Positions 55,001-64,000 of a stretch of 64,000 nt of DNA are shown piece after piece. The stretch spans positions 153,276 to 217,275 of the forward strand of contig RSEH01000023.1 in NCBI GenBank assembly GCA_006503475.1, in the 5' to 3' direction. Below the pieces are notes generated by a model that was given only the letters and a program-made list of their open reading frames with translations, was not told where the DNA came from and did no database searches. This DNA comes from Stentor roeselii. Lineage: Eukaryota > Ciliophora > Heterotrichea > Heterotrichida > Stentoridae. The number at the start of each line of letters is the position of its first letter. The stretch's first letter is position 1. A program made the translations under genes and the position numbers.

Positions 55001-57439
55001 TTCAGTAGTTATAAAAGAGGGGCGTATTTTTCAGGTGATAGTTACATTGTATTCAGTTTTGAAAAAACTACTTTGTTAAGCCATCGTTTTGCTTATTTAC
55101 TCTGGATTCTACCAAAGAAAGCTTCTGGGTATGTTTTAAATAAATCAGAAAACTGGGAATTCAACAAGATTCAAGAATTTTGGTCTTTTTTTCAAGTTTT
55201 TTTTACAGGCTTGAGACCTGGATGCAGTTTCAAGTATTCTAACATCACTGAATCATTTTTTTCCACAAATTTGATAGGTTTAAAAAAGTGGAATCATTTG
55301 AAAATTGAGTTCGAGTCTTTAAGTATTTTATCGATTTCTCTAGCAGTTAATCAAAAAGTGAACATTTTTTCATTTAATGCGAGTCGTTATCTGGATTCTT
55401 CTAATTCTGAACTTTTGATTGGAGGAGAAGAAGGATCTTTTAATGGATTTATGTATTTATTTGAGATTTACTCTAGTTTTTCAAATTTTGATTTCCTTGA
55501 GTCTCTGGTTTCTACTGATTGTGATGGATGTAGTTTGTGTAGAGATAATGAAGATTGTATTCCTGATTGTGAAGTTGTTGAGTATTTTGATGAGTTTGCG
55601 AGTCTCTGTGATTACTGTCCTGATGACTGTTCAGTAGGCTGTAAAAACAAAAATTCATGCACTCTGTGCTATGATGACAACTGCGAATCATGTTCAACCT
55701 TCAAGCCCATAAGTTGTGTAGATTGTAAGCCAGGTTTCGAATTAAAAGATTGGCTTTGCATAAAATGTGAAATCAACAACTATTTCGATCCCTCAACTAA
55801 AAAATGCCTAATATGTCCCAAACTTTGCCTAAAGTGTTCAAATTCATCTTACTGTGAAAGTTGCATCGAAAACAGCATCATCATAAAAGGACTTTGTGAA
55901 TGTAATCAGGGTTACAGTTATAATGAAAAATGTATAAGAAATACTTTCAATGCAAGCTCATGGATTAGTAATGAAAATATTTTCAATCTAATATTTTCTG
56001 AAGCCCTTTCTCACAACTTAAAGGAATCAGACATAACTCTAACTGTTGATGATACAGAATTTGATTTTTCATTAAAAAAACTCGATAATAAAAACTACTT
56101 TATCACATTAAAAACCACTGATTATAGTGACGGTTCTATTTTAAAAGTGATTCTTTCTGACAAGATCACATCAGAGTCCAACTCTTTACTGTCCTCAACT
56201 ACTTTTAAAGCAAATCTTCAAGTAACTCAGGGTCAAAAAGCAGAAAAGGAACTTGAAGCAAAAGTAAAGGCTTCAAAAGAGCTGGCTTCAACAGGAACAA
56301 TAGCAGGTTTATCAATGGCTTTAGGTTTTGGACTGATGAATTTCGACCCTTCATCTTTATTTGATTTTTTAAACACAGCTGAGATGTTTTACTCAGTTTT
56401 TCTGTTTAATTTACCTTTAAGTCCTATTTTATCTGAATTTTTGCTAGGTCTAAGGATTCAAAAAAGCATGCCAAATTTATTATCTCTGATAATTCCAGTT
56501 CCAAATGATAAAGGTCTTTCACAAAAAGCAGTCAAATTCGGTTATAAGAGCCGTCTTTGTGTTATCAACATCGGTATACAATTAACTACTTTAGCATTAC
56601 TTGTAAGTGTCTGGTTTATTGTTTGGTTGTTGAGTAAAATGAATAAAATAAGGAATTATTTGAAAGTTGTTTATGAACAGTTCACTTATGGTTTTTTTCT
56701 TAGGTTCTGGGTGCAGACTTTTTTTGAAGTAATGGCCGCTGCGAGTTTAAACCTGAAGTTTCATGTAACAAACGAAAATTATGAAGTTTTTGATGTTATT
56801 ACTTGCCTTACTTTGGTCGTAATTATTATTTAGGGTATTGAATTGTTTCTTGTTTTTTTCATGGTTTTTGTTGTTTTGAAAAGTGAGAATCTTGGAAGTC
56901 CACAACGAGTTGAAGAGTTTAAGAAAAAGTTTAGTACTTTTTTTAATGAGTTTAAGGAAGGAAGAAGTTCTTCGCTTTTTTATGTATTTTTTATGATGAA
57001 AAGAATTATTATTATCTTTGGATTAGAGTTTATTGATGATGGAGTTCTTCAGTTATCTTTAATCATCGGATTGTCTGCAATAGTAAAAGATAAATAGGTT
57101 CCTTTATATGTGATTTATGTTCGATGTTTTAAGTTATTATCTCAGAATATCTATCATTTTTTCAATGAGATGATTATGCTTTCTTTTTATTCTACACTCT
57201 TTGTATCAATTTTAATGAAAGAGTCGTCGAATTCGGAGAATTTTGTGAATGTCTGTATTTACTTGGTCACATGTTCATGGGCCATGAACATTGGATATAG
57301 TATTTATTTTACTGCAACAAAACTTCACACAAAAGTAAAAAATTGCAGAAAAAATAAGAAAAATGTTGTTTCCACTGAAGCTCAGAATGAAGTTGGATAT
57401 GTTTCAACTGAAAAACCAAAAGGCTTTGCTAGATATTAG
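52022..57439 (+). CDS. Large Cys-rich surface protein with LamG-like domain and polytopic C-terminus (spliced, two 15-nt introns)
   Basis: 1795 aa after removal of two introns (56819-56833 and 57083-57097). About 450-935 is an array of furin/EGF-like Cys units (C..C..C with CxCxxGYF turns: CSCNEGFFLN, CVCKAGYYN, CYCQEGYFN, CSCKKGYG). About 960-1150 looks like a laminin-G/ConA jelly-roll (YFSGDSYIVFSF, RFAYLLWILP, LLIGGEEGSFNGFMYLFEIY). A second Cys island is at about 1165-1310. About 1420-1795 holds several membrane spans (IAGLSMALGFGLMN, RLCVINIGIQLTTLALLVSV, and those after each intron). Ciliates encode many such receptor-like proteins. Both introns carry in-frame TAG, so they must be spliced. 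Confidence 0.82.
56819..56833 (+). other. 15-nt spliceosomal intron
   Basis: GTAATTATTATTTAG, phase 0, A at position 10. It ends in an in-frame TAG. Removal continues a hydrophobic segment (TLV|GIELFLVFFMVFVVLKS). Confidence 0.93.
57083..57097 (+). other. 15-nt spliceosomal intron
   Basis: GTAAAAGATAAATAG, phase 0, A at position 10. In-frame TAG at its end. Removal joins GLSAI to VPLYVIYVRCFKLLS. Confidence 0.93.
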
Positions 57440-58513
57440 TTAAGTTAGATTTAATCAGTATAGCAATGAATGATTAAAAATAGCTAAAATAAATGATTGT
57501 TTGCTATTGATGTACCAAGAACGGATAAAATAAAAAGCTTTGATATATCTTTTGATATAAAATTTATTTTATAAAAAATATTTTATTGAATCTCAATAGG
57601 TTTGAATTTTCAAAAAAATTTAGAGAAGCATTTAATTCACTTCATTATTTATTTGATCTCTTATACAGATGACTGAATCAATGAGTTTATTGAAACAGAG
57701 CCAAATCTAGTTTATAATTAATTAATATAAATGTACCAAGACCGAACTTCATATTAGAGGATTTCTATTAACATTTGCAATACAAGAATTCTTACTGAAA
57801 TAGTATTGATTTCATTAAAAGAAGTTTGAATATTATCAATAATCTCCAAAATATTCTGAATGAAACTTGCTGTAAAAGATATTTTTAAATATACGAATTG
57901 ATGAAAAATTAGCTATTTGTCTTAACCTTATATATTCTCAGATGTATCAATTTGAATAGCCTCTTATATTATAGTTTGGCGCCTTAGGATCATTATTTGA
58001 GTGCAAGTATTGCCATAACCTAATGATTCTTTTGGTTTCTTATCTAAAAATTGAATTTGAGTTTAAATTTTATCCTTCATTAAGAATTTAACTTATACAT
58101 GACAATATAAAGCACAAAAAAACTCAATATTAAGATTTTATTTAACTTTTAAGCTAGTTTTATTATATGTTTATGAGTTTATCTAGTAAAATAATGATTT
58201 TCAGAAATATTTACTTTAAACTAATTTTGGATAAAAATCTTCAATACTAAAAAACCAAAAATAAATATTTTCTAAAAAATAGAACTTACATTAATAATAA
58301 TACCTAAACTAATCTTTGAAATTTAACTTTGATCCAAATAGTCCTTTAAACATTCAATCTCTTCAAAAATCTCTAAATCTTATAAATTCAAATCATATGT
58401 TTGGAATCCTAAGCCCTAAATATTATAATCTTTTTGAATTAGCCTCACTTCAATTGATTTTCAATCAAATTTCAAAATAATCAATTGTGCAACTCACTTC
58501 CACAATTTTAATA
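57440..58513. other. Intergenic, no intact gene seen
   Basis: 1.07 kb, strongly AT-rich. A short TGTACCAAGA motif occurs at about 57511 and 57731. The last 200 bp are C-containing and nearly G-free, as in other 5' flanks. Confidence 0.55.
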
Positions 58514-61500
58514 ATGTCGTCCGAGCTAAGATCATCTCTCTTATTTTCAAGCTCTTCTGCTAATCCAGTGCCACAACAAGATCTAAACCGTCAGTCTTCT
58601 AAAAAACTGCCAGACAAGCCAGTCCATTACTCAGAGTTTTGGTCACCAAGCATGAGCTGGGATCGACGAAAGCATCAAGCTCTAACCATCCTCTTCGACT
58701 CCAAATTCCCCGAGAACCAAGAAATCCACCGACTATCCTACGAAGGGAACTATTTATCCCTAAGCAATCTAAAAGTCTCAAAAGAAGTTCTTTTAAAGCC
58801 AAATTCATTCGATTTAACTCCAGTGATCTACGCAATCTGGGGCGAAGAAGACCGAGGTTCATTCGATTATTCAACAAGCTCCTGGCTATTGGAATCCTTC
58901 GAGTCAATGATGAACGAAGACCTAAAACTAAAATTCGGTTTCCGAGATCAAATTTCCCTCTTCATTGACTTCAACTCTATATCCAACAATGAAATCAACT
59001 TTCAAACTAAAGACAAAATGAGAGAGTCTCTAGAATGGCTGAAAAACGAATACGGTCACATAATCGTCAAATCTTCAGGCTTTTGCTTTGAATCTCATGA
59101 AATCGCTGCCTGGAATTACTTCAACAGTTTATCCTACCTGATCGAGTCAAACAATTTCCAAGTTTCTCTCAAGTCACATAAAGGTCTTTCACTGGAACTA
59201 GAAGAGTACTCTCAAGTCTTCCTAGCAGTAAAGTTCAAGTCATTAAACTGTAGCGAGCAACTTTTTGCCTTTTTATCAAAAGCAGTAAAAGATGCTGAAA
59301 CAAGTAAACAAGTCCTTCAAATAATCGAGCAAGAAATCGAGTTTTACTTGACTACTGCTTCCACGTCTTTCAGAGACTTTCTCGATAGTCTTATGCAAGA
59401 AACCACGAAACAACTCGTTGAAGACCCAGACGACCTTCCGAAATGCGCGATGATTGAAGACAACTCAAAAGTTTTCAATCATTTCTTGAACAACCCAGCA
59501 GAAGACGACTACGTCAGTTCAAAGATCTGGTCTTCAGTCATTAAACTGCCAAACATCATCGGAAGCAGCAGAAGTCTCAACTTCTTGAAAAATTTAGAAG
59601 AAGCTCAAAATCTTTCACTTTATAAATCGCCTCTTGTTAAATTTTACGTGAAGTATAAATGGGACCAGCTTTGGTCTGTTATTTTTTTGCAGGATGTACT
59701 GCTTTTGAGTAATTTGCCACTTTTGGTTGTTTTGATGTTTTTAGTGAAAGATGGAAATTTTGATTTTGCTTTTTGGAGTTTTATTGGAGTTAATTTTGCT
59801 CTTGCTGGTTTGGAAACTTTGCAGATTTTTGCACTTGGCCCTTTTGAGTTCTTTGGAGGGTTGGATAAAAGGCATACTTTGATTGTTCTTAGAGTGGCTT
59901 TTGCTGGGTTTTTAGCTTTTGCTGCTTGTTTGGGAGTTTTGGATGGGGTTCCGGTTTTTAATTATAAATTGGTTCAGTTGATTTTTTATACTTATTTGAA
60001 CTCGTTTTTTTGGGTCTTTGGGAAGTTGTCAAAAGAAAATAATGAAAAAAAAGGGGGGGATGGATTACTTTCAAGTATTATTTTTACGTTTTTGTTCAAT
60101 TTTATTATCTCGGCTCAGTTTGTATTTGGATGGCATGATAATTATATTGTTGCGATTGTGACTGGTTTACTTGGATTTATATTCAGCTTTGTATTTACTC
60201 TAATTTCACACGACTCTATCAATTTAGGACTAATCTGGACCTGTGAACTATCAGTAATCGCTTTATGCCAACAAAACTACCTATTTTCATATTCCATCCT
60301 CTTTGTACTTTTTTCCTCTGGAATCCTTATACTATACTTGCTAGCCTATTGTAACGAACTAATTTTTATATTTTTAGTTGATATAAAACTAAACACCTAT
60401 CAAAGCAAAGACGTGCACATACTCTACCTGAAAAGTTCAATTTTAAAGATAATTCTTCTAGAAGTCTTAACAATTTCCACATATTCCTTGAACTTTTTCC
60501 TCGACGCCTACCTCCTAATAACTAGTCTAACAGTGGCTTTAAGCCTTTTAACTTACTTATCCTATTACCTGCTATTCCGGATGCAATCCTTAAAAAGAAA
60601 CTCAGAATATTTCATCTACTCAATGGGTTATTCCTTATTAGTTTTAAACCCAAGCAACTCCACCCTTCAACTAGTTCTCTTCGCAATTGTTAACACGATT
60701 CTAGTAATTTCTTCTTTCCATACTCAAGACATTTACCTGAAAAAACTTTTGAAAACATTGAAAACTTTTGTATTAAGTTGGAATACAGTTGACCTTGCTA
60801 GGCTTCTTCTTTGTTATTTTTGGGTTTTTAGTGTTTTTTCGAATTCTGAGTCGAAAGACCTGTCATTTGCTTTGACTGTTGTGACACTTGCAAGAGGTCT
60901 GACGTCTTTTCGGTCATTTAGTGGGACAAGGTACTATGTTAGGTTGATTTTTAACTCTTTTTATGATATTTCGTCGTTTATCGTGATTTTCATGTACTCG
61001 ACTATTAGCTTTGGAATTATTAGCGGGATTTATAGAAATGATTTTCAGGTTCAAGATATATGGATTTCGTCATATTATGTTAATCTTGGAGACTTTTCTA
61101 ATCAGCAGAATAAAATTGATTTGACTTATCTTTCATTTGTGGCGGCTACTATTGTAAATGTAATCATTATGTTGAATTTGCTCATTTCGATACTTGGAGA
61201 CTCTTTTGATAAGTTTCAACTGTCCGCTCAGCAAATCGATTGCATGGAAATGACTTCTGCACTTGTTGAAGTTGAGTCAATGATGTTTTTTAGAAGAAAT
61301 CGGGAAGATACTGGAATGTTTCTGGTAGTTTGTGATATTGCTCCTAAGATGAAGAAAGAATGGGAAGGGAAAATTATTGTTATAAGGAATGAGATTGAAG
61401 AAATTCAGAATAGGGTCAGAGAAGGACTTGAAATGGTAGTGAATGAGATTCAGAGAGGTTCTGTTGTGTCAAAGGATATTGTGGACTTGGTTGATTTGAA

Positions 61501-61558
61501 GATGAAGGAACATTCTCAGGCTCTGATTGCTGAGATTAAACAATCATTAGGAAAATAG
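58514..61558 (+). CDS. TRP-family ion channel
   Basis: 1014 aa from the ATG at 58514; an earlier GTG would add nine residues but is not a eukaryotic start. Residues 1-370 are cytosolic and helical with no clear ankyrin or WD motif. About 390-880 holds a polytopic core with many hydrophobic segments. The last ones (LARLLLCYFWVFSVF, SFRSFSGTRYYVRLIFNSF, IVIFMYSTISFGIISGIY, ATIVNVIIMLNLLISILGDS) match TRP S5-S6 and the NLLISILGDSF end of S6. A coiled C-terminus follows (EIEEIQNRVREGLEMV). TRP channels pass Ca2+/cations; in ciliates they serve mechanosensation and behaviour. Ligand or stimulus unknown. Confidence 0.82.
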   Translation: MSSELRSSLLFSSSSANPVPQQDLNRQSSKKLPDKPVHYSEFWSPSMSWDRRKHQALTILFDSKFPENQEIHRLSYEGNYLSLSNLKVSKEVLLKPNSFDLTPVIYAIWGEEDRGSFDYSTSSWLLESFESMMNEDLKLKFGFRDQISLFIDFNSISNNEINFQTKDKMRESLEWLKNEYGHIIVKSSGFCFESHEIAAWNYFNSLSYLIESNNFQVSLKSHKGLSLELEEYSQVFLAVKFKSLNCSEQLFAFLSKAVKDAETSKQVLQIIEQEIEFYLTTASTSFRDFLDSLMQETTKQLVEDPDDLPKCAMIEDNSKVFNHFLNNPAEDDYVSSKIWSSVIKLPNIIGSSRSLNFLKNLEEAQNLSLYKSPLVKFYVKYKWDQLWSVIFLQDVLLLSNLPLLVVLMFLVKDGNFDFAFWSFIGVNFALAGLETLQIFALGPFEFFGGLDKRHTLIVLRVAFAGFLAFAACLGVLDGVPVFNYKLVQLIFYTYLNSFFWVFGKLSKENNEKKGGDGLLSSIIFTFLFNFIISAQFVFGWHDNYIVAIVTGLLGFIFSFVFTLISHDSINLGLIWTCELSVIALCQQNYLFSYSILFVLFSSGILILYLLAYCNELIFIFLVDIKLNTYQSKDVHILYLKSSILKIILLEVLTISTYSLNFFLDAYLLITSLTVALSLLTYLSYYLLFRMQSLKRNSEYFIYSMGYSLLVLNPSNSTLQLVLFAIVNTILVISSFHTQDIYLKKLLKTLKTFVLSWNTVDLARLLLCYFWVFSVFSNSESKDLSFALTVVTLARGLTSFRSFSGTRYYVRLIFNSFYDISSFIVIFMYSTISFGIISGIYRNDFQVQDIWISSYYVNLGDFSNQQNKIDLTYLSFVAATIVNVIIMLNLLISILGDSFDKFQLSAQQIDCMEMTSALVEVESMMFFRRNREDTGMFLVVCDIAPKMKKEWEGKIIVIRNEIEEIQNRVREGLEMVVNEIQRGSVVSKDIVDLVDLKMKEHSQALIAEIKQSLGK

Positions 61559-61821
61559 AATTAGATTTAGTTTATTTCATAGAGATCATTGTGTTATTTA
61601 TAATAGTAATTAAATCTTATTGAATGCCATTCTTACAAGCATAAAGTTAATAAATTAAACTTTTTAATCTAGAGAAATTTTAAATATGTAAAGCAAGAAA
61701 AATAGTCTTGAGAATTAGCTAAAGGATTAAATTAGATGCATTCTGATTGAAGTATTAATCATTTTAAACTTTTAAAATCCCCTTAAAAATTCTTTGATTA
61801 AATCTTAATTTATCCTATAAA

Positions 61822-63225
61822 ATGTTCTCAAAAGGATTTTTATTTTTTTTGAATCTTCTGATGTTTTACTTATCTGAGTCAGGAATAGCAGGTTTTTACC
61901 ATGAATCAGAACTCTTAAAAGCACTGATGAATGCAAGTGAAAAATGCTTTAGTTCCGAACTATTAAAGGATAATTTTCACAATTATGTCTCAATAAGGCC
62001 TAAAAATCAAGTAAATTTTCAAAAAGTTTTAGTTTTTGGAGGCTTCTACGGATCACTGACAGCAGCTGCAGAAATAATTTCATTTCTTTCAAATTTTTGT
62101 AATGATTTAAGATTTTTCAATGATTGGTCACACTTATATGAAAACTTCCAATTTGACTTCTTGCCAGTCACTTGTAGAGGACTTTATCATCAGTCATATA
62201 ATTTAAAAACTTCTGAAAATAAAGACGTTATTGTTAAAAGTCAAAATTCATTTGATCCTTTCGAAAACTTTAGAGAATATAGAAATAATCTAGAGTGTGA
62301 AAGTTTTATTTTGGATAACATTCAAGACTATAACATAATCATCATGATTCAAGGCAATAAAAATAATTATGACTCAGGTACTAAAGTAACAGCTCTACAA
62401 GATTATGTTTATAAATCAGTTCTTGGTACTAAGCCTAGAGTTTCATCATCTTCTTCTTTTAACTACGCAGTTTTAAATTATTTTGATTCCTTTGTTTTCC
62501 AGTTCAAGCATCGCCTACGAAAAAAAATTAATCCACAAAAAATTGAAAATGAATTCAAAAGTCAATTTTACAATATTTTTTCTAAGATTTCAAATACTTT
62601 TCAGCCTCCTTTATTTCAATTTATAACTGCTACAGAGAATAAAAGCTCAAAAAAAGAGAATAATAAAAATGTTAATTTTTTATTTGCAGTTGTAAACAGG
62701 TACGCTTTAAATATTGATTTTAAAATATTCATTGATTTATCGGTACTAATTGATGAAAACTTTAGAATTTTAGAATTTTTAGAGTATCAAGAAGCCGATG
62801 TTCTGTTGTATGGGCAGAGAGATGAGGAATTTATTAGTATGGATAATGGAAGAGCTGAATGGATTAGTGATGAAATCGATGAAAAGAAAATTTCGAGATA
62901 TTATTTGAATGTTTCTTTTTTGAATATTTTACCTTTTAGCACTAAGAAATTCAAATTTGTTTTTAATAAAACTGCTGAAGGAGAAATTAAATTTGATCTT
63001 AGAGCTGATGCTAAAGATTATTGGAGAAATTTTGATCATATGGTGGAAGGAATTGAAGTAAATGGAAGAACTGTGCAAGTTGTTTCGGAAGAGTTAAAAA
63101 TAGGTGAAAATTATACCAAGGCTCCAAAATTTGTAGTTTTGGCTTTAATGGTATTGGAATTTTTTGGTATTGTTTTTATGGTAGCGTACTTTCTTTTATT
63201 TCATAATAGCAAAGAATATGAATAA
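61822..63225 (+). CDS. Type I membrane protein with degenerate M14-carboxypeptidase-like ectodomain
   Basis: 467 aa. Signal peptide (1-23), ectodomain, one C-terminal span (about 436-457, FVVLALMVLEFFGIVFMVAY) and a short HNSKEYE tail. Ectodomain resemblance to M14 peptidases: KVLVFGGFYGSLTAAAEIIS sits where they have the zinc motif HGxE, FDFLPVTCRGLYHQSYN matches the P..NPDGy strand, and LECESFILDNIQDYN matches SEPET....i. The His-x-x-Glu pair is absent, so zinc binding and catalysis are unlikely. Assignment is tentative; it could be unrelated. Confidence 0.55.
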   Translation: MFSKGFLFFLNLLMFYLSESGIAGFYHESELLKALMNASEKCFSSELLKDNFHNYVSIRPKNQVNFQKVLVFGGFYGSLTAAAEIISFLSNFCNDLRFFNDWSHLYENFQFDFLPVTCRGLYHQSYNLKTSENKDVIVKSQNSFDPFENFREYRNNLECESFILDNIQDYNIIIMIQGNKNNYDSGTKVTALQDYVYKSVLGTKPRVSSSSSFNYAVLNYFDSFVFQFKHRLRKKINPQKIENEFKSQFYNIFSKISNTFQPPLFQFITATENKSSKKENNKNVNFLFAVVNRYALNIDFKIFIDLSVLIDENFRILEFLEYQEADVLLYGQRDEEFISMDNGRAEWISDEIDEKKISRYYLNVSFLNILPFSTKKFKFVFNKTAEGEIKFDLRADAKDYWRNFDHMVEGIEVNGRTVQVVSEELKIGENYTKAPKFVVLALMVLEFFGIVFMVAYFLLFHNSKEYE

Positions 63226-63926
63226 ATCTGTTATAGTTAATTAATAGTTTTTTAATGAAGTAATTTTTGAGAGATTGAATCTATTCTTTGAATTGATATT
63301 TTTACTTAAAAAATTATTATTTGGTTCTATACCACTGTGAATTCCTTCTATATAAAAATAATTTATTAATTAGTAAGTAATGCTCCTCAATCCTAAAAAA
63401 CCAACAATTATTTCTCGAAATAATATTAAATCGATATTGACGTAAGTAATAAAATAGCATAAAAAGTTTAAATATATTTAAGCATTATTCGTATTTTTTT
63501 TAATTTTTTAGACTTTTAGTTTAGATAAATTAAGAATTCATGAAGATAAACAATTTTTAATTTTCTTATATTCACAAAAATATAGTTCAGAATATGATAA
63601 ATTTATTCTTGAAGCATTTAGATAAAGATATAATTTTTAAAGATAAAATAAAAATACTTCTGAAACAAATAACAGATTTCAGCGCTTTTATTTAAGTAAT
63701 CTTGTAAATTTTGATTAGAATTTAAATAATTTAAATAACATGCAGATGATCAATAATCAATTAAAAATTTGAAAAACCTATTTTGTTATTGAGCTTGAAT
63801 AAATAATCTTATTTATATATTTTTGTAATCTGGATGAATTTTTATTGATTTATACTTAAGATGTTTATATAATTTATGCTTTGATTATTAGAGATATGTT
63901 AATAATAAATATCAATTACTCTCTAA
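63226..63926. other. Subtelomeric AT-rich region, no gene seen
   Basis: 701 bp, extremely AT-rich, with no coding frame of note and no repeat shared with the telomere. The last gene therefore ends about 0.7 kb from the chromosome end. Confidence 0.7.
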
Positions 63927-64000
63927 GGTGTTAGGGTGTTAGGGTGTTAGGGTGTTAGGGTGTTAGGGTGTTAGGGTGTTAGGGTGTTAGGGTGTTAGGG
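63927..64000 (+). repeat. Telomere (TGTTAGGG)n
   Basis: About nine perfect TGTTAGGG units end the window, joined at ...CTCTAAG|GTGTTAGGG. The G-rich strand runs 5' to 3' toward the right end, as at a true chromosome terminus. TGTTAGGG/CCCTAACA is the telomere repeat of heterotrichs such as Stentor and Blepharisma. Confidence 0.99.

Noticed and set aside
1-64000. CRISPR arrays, prophages, transposons or operon-type bacterial content
   Set aside because: No direct-repeat/spacer pattern, integrase, transposase or inverted terminal repeats were seen. The genes are eukaryotic with spliceosomal introns and a telomere.

Overview
The window is the telomere-capped right end of a macronuclear chromosome from a heterotrich ciliate, almost certainly Stentor (S. 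coeruleus or a close relative). Four things seen in the sequence support this. The last 74 bases are a perfect TGTTAGGG array, the heterotrich telomere repeat. Four genes are joined only by removing 15- or 16-nt GTA...AG introns. TAA, TAG and TGA all act as stops and no long frame needs TGA read as Trp, which argues against Blepharisma. Genes are packed with 0-80 bp between most neighbours. Start codons have been set to ATG throughout, and four long frames that open at TTG or GTG are trimmed accordingly.

Layout. 1-5.2 kb: the 5' end of a Gly/Met-repeat WWE-domain gene cut by the window edge, then a tandem array of three membrane 3-ketoacyl-CoA reductase-type SDR genes, with a decayed fourth copy and a 223-bp assembly gap between copies two and three. 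5.2-19 kb: dense housekeeping and ciliary genes (RBR ubiquitin ligase, MORN protein, GPI transamidase PIG-K, hotdog thioesterase, PX sorting nexin, a 52-aa docking/dimerization-domain protein, DYRK kinase, ESF1, DIEGA-repeat protein). 19-33 kb: cytoskeletal and ciliary proteins (TSNAXIP1-like EF-hand protein with a 15-nt intron, coiled-coil proteins, SHIPPO-repeat protein, a kinesin-like protein with a ruined motor domain), a CK1 kinase ending in a CaaX box and a COMMD protein. 33-48 kb: Ig-like protein, coiled-coil protein with a 16-nt intron, cyclin, ENTH/epsin, a CWC2 spliceosome factor carrying extra N-terminal ubiquitin-like and WW domains, a truncated-globin-like protein, START protein, GYF protein, SLC37 transporter and a TRIM-like protein. 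49-64 kb: a MYB factor, then lower gene density and mostly surface or membrane proteins (GPI-anchored alpha carbonic anhydrase, a 1795-aa Cys-rich receptor-like protein with two 15-nt introns, a TRP-type channel, a type I protein with a degenerate carboxypeptidase-like ectodomain), then 0.7 kb of AT-rich subtelomere and the telomere.

The most interesting items are the pseudo-kinesin at 29845-31437, the Ubl-WW-CWC2 fusion at 38316-39731 in an organism with minimal introns, the extreme gene packing (divergent ATGs 5 bp apart, convergent stops 0 bp apart, a TAATG stop/start overlap), a recurrent TATAAATG element at start codons, the SDR relic at about 3.6-4.0 kb, and the CaaX-tailed CK1. Domain calls were made by eye from motifs, with no database search.
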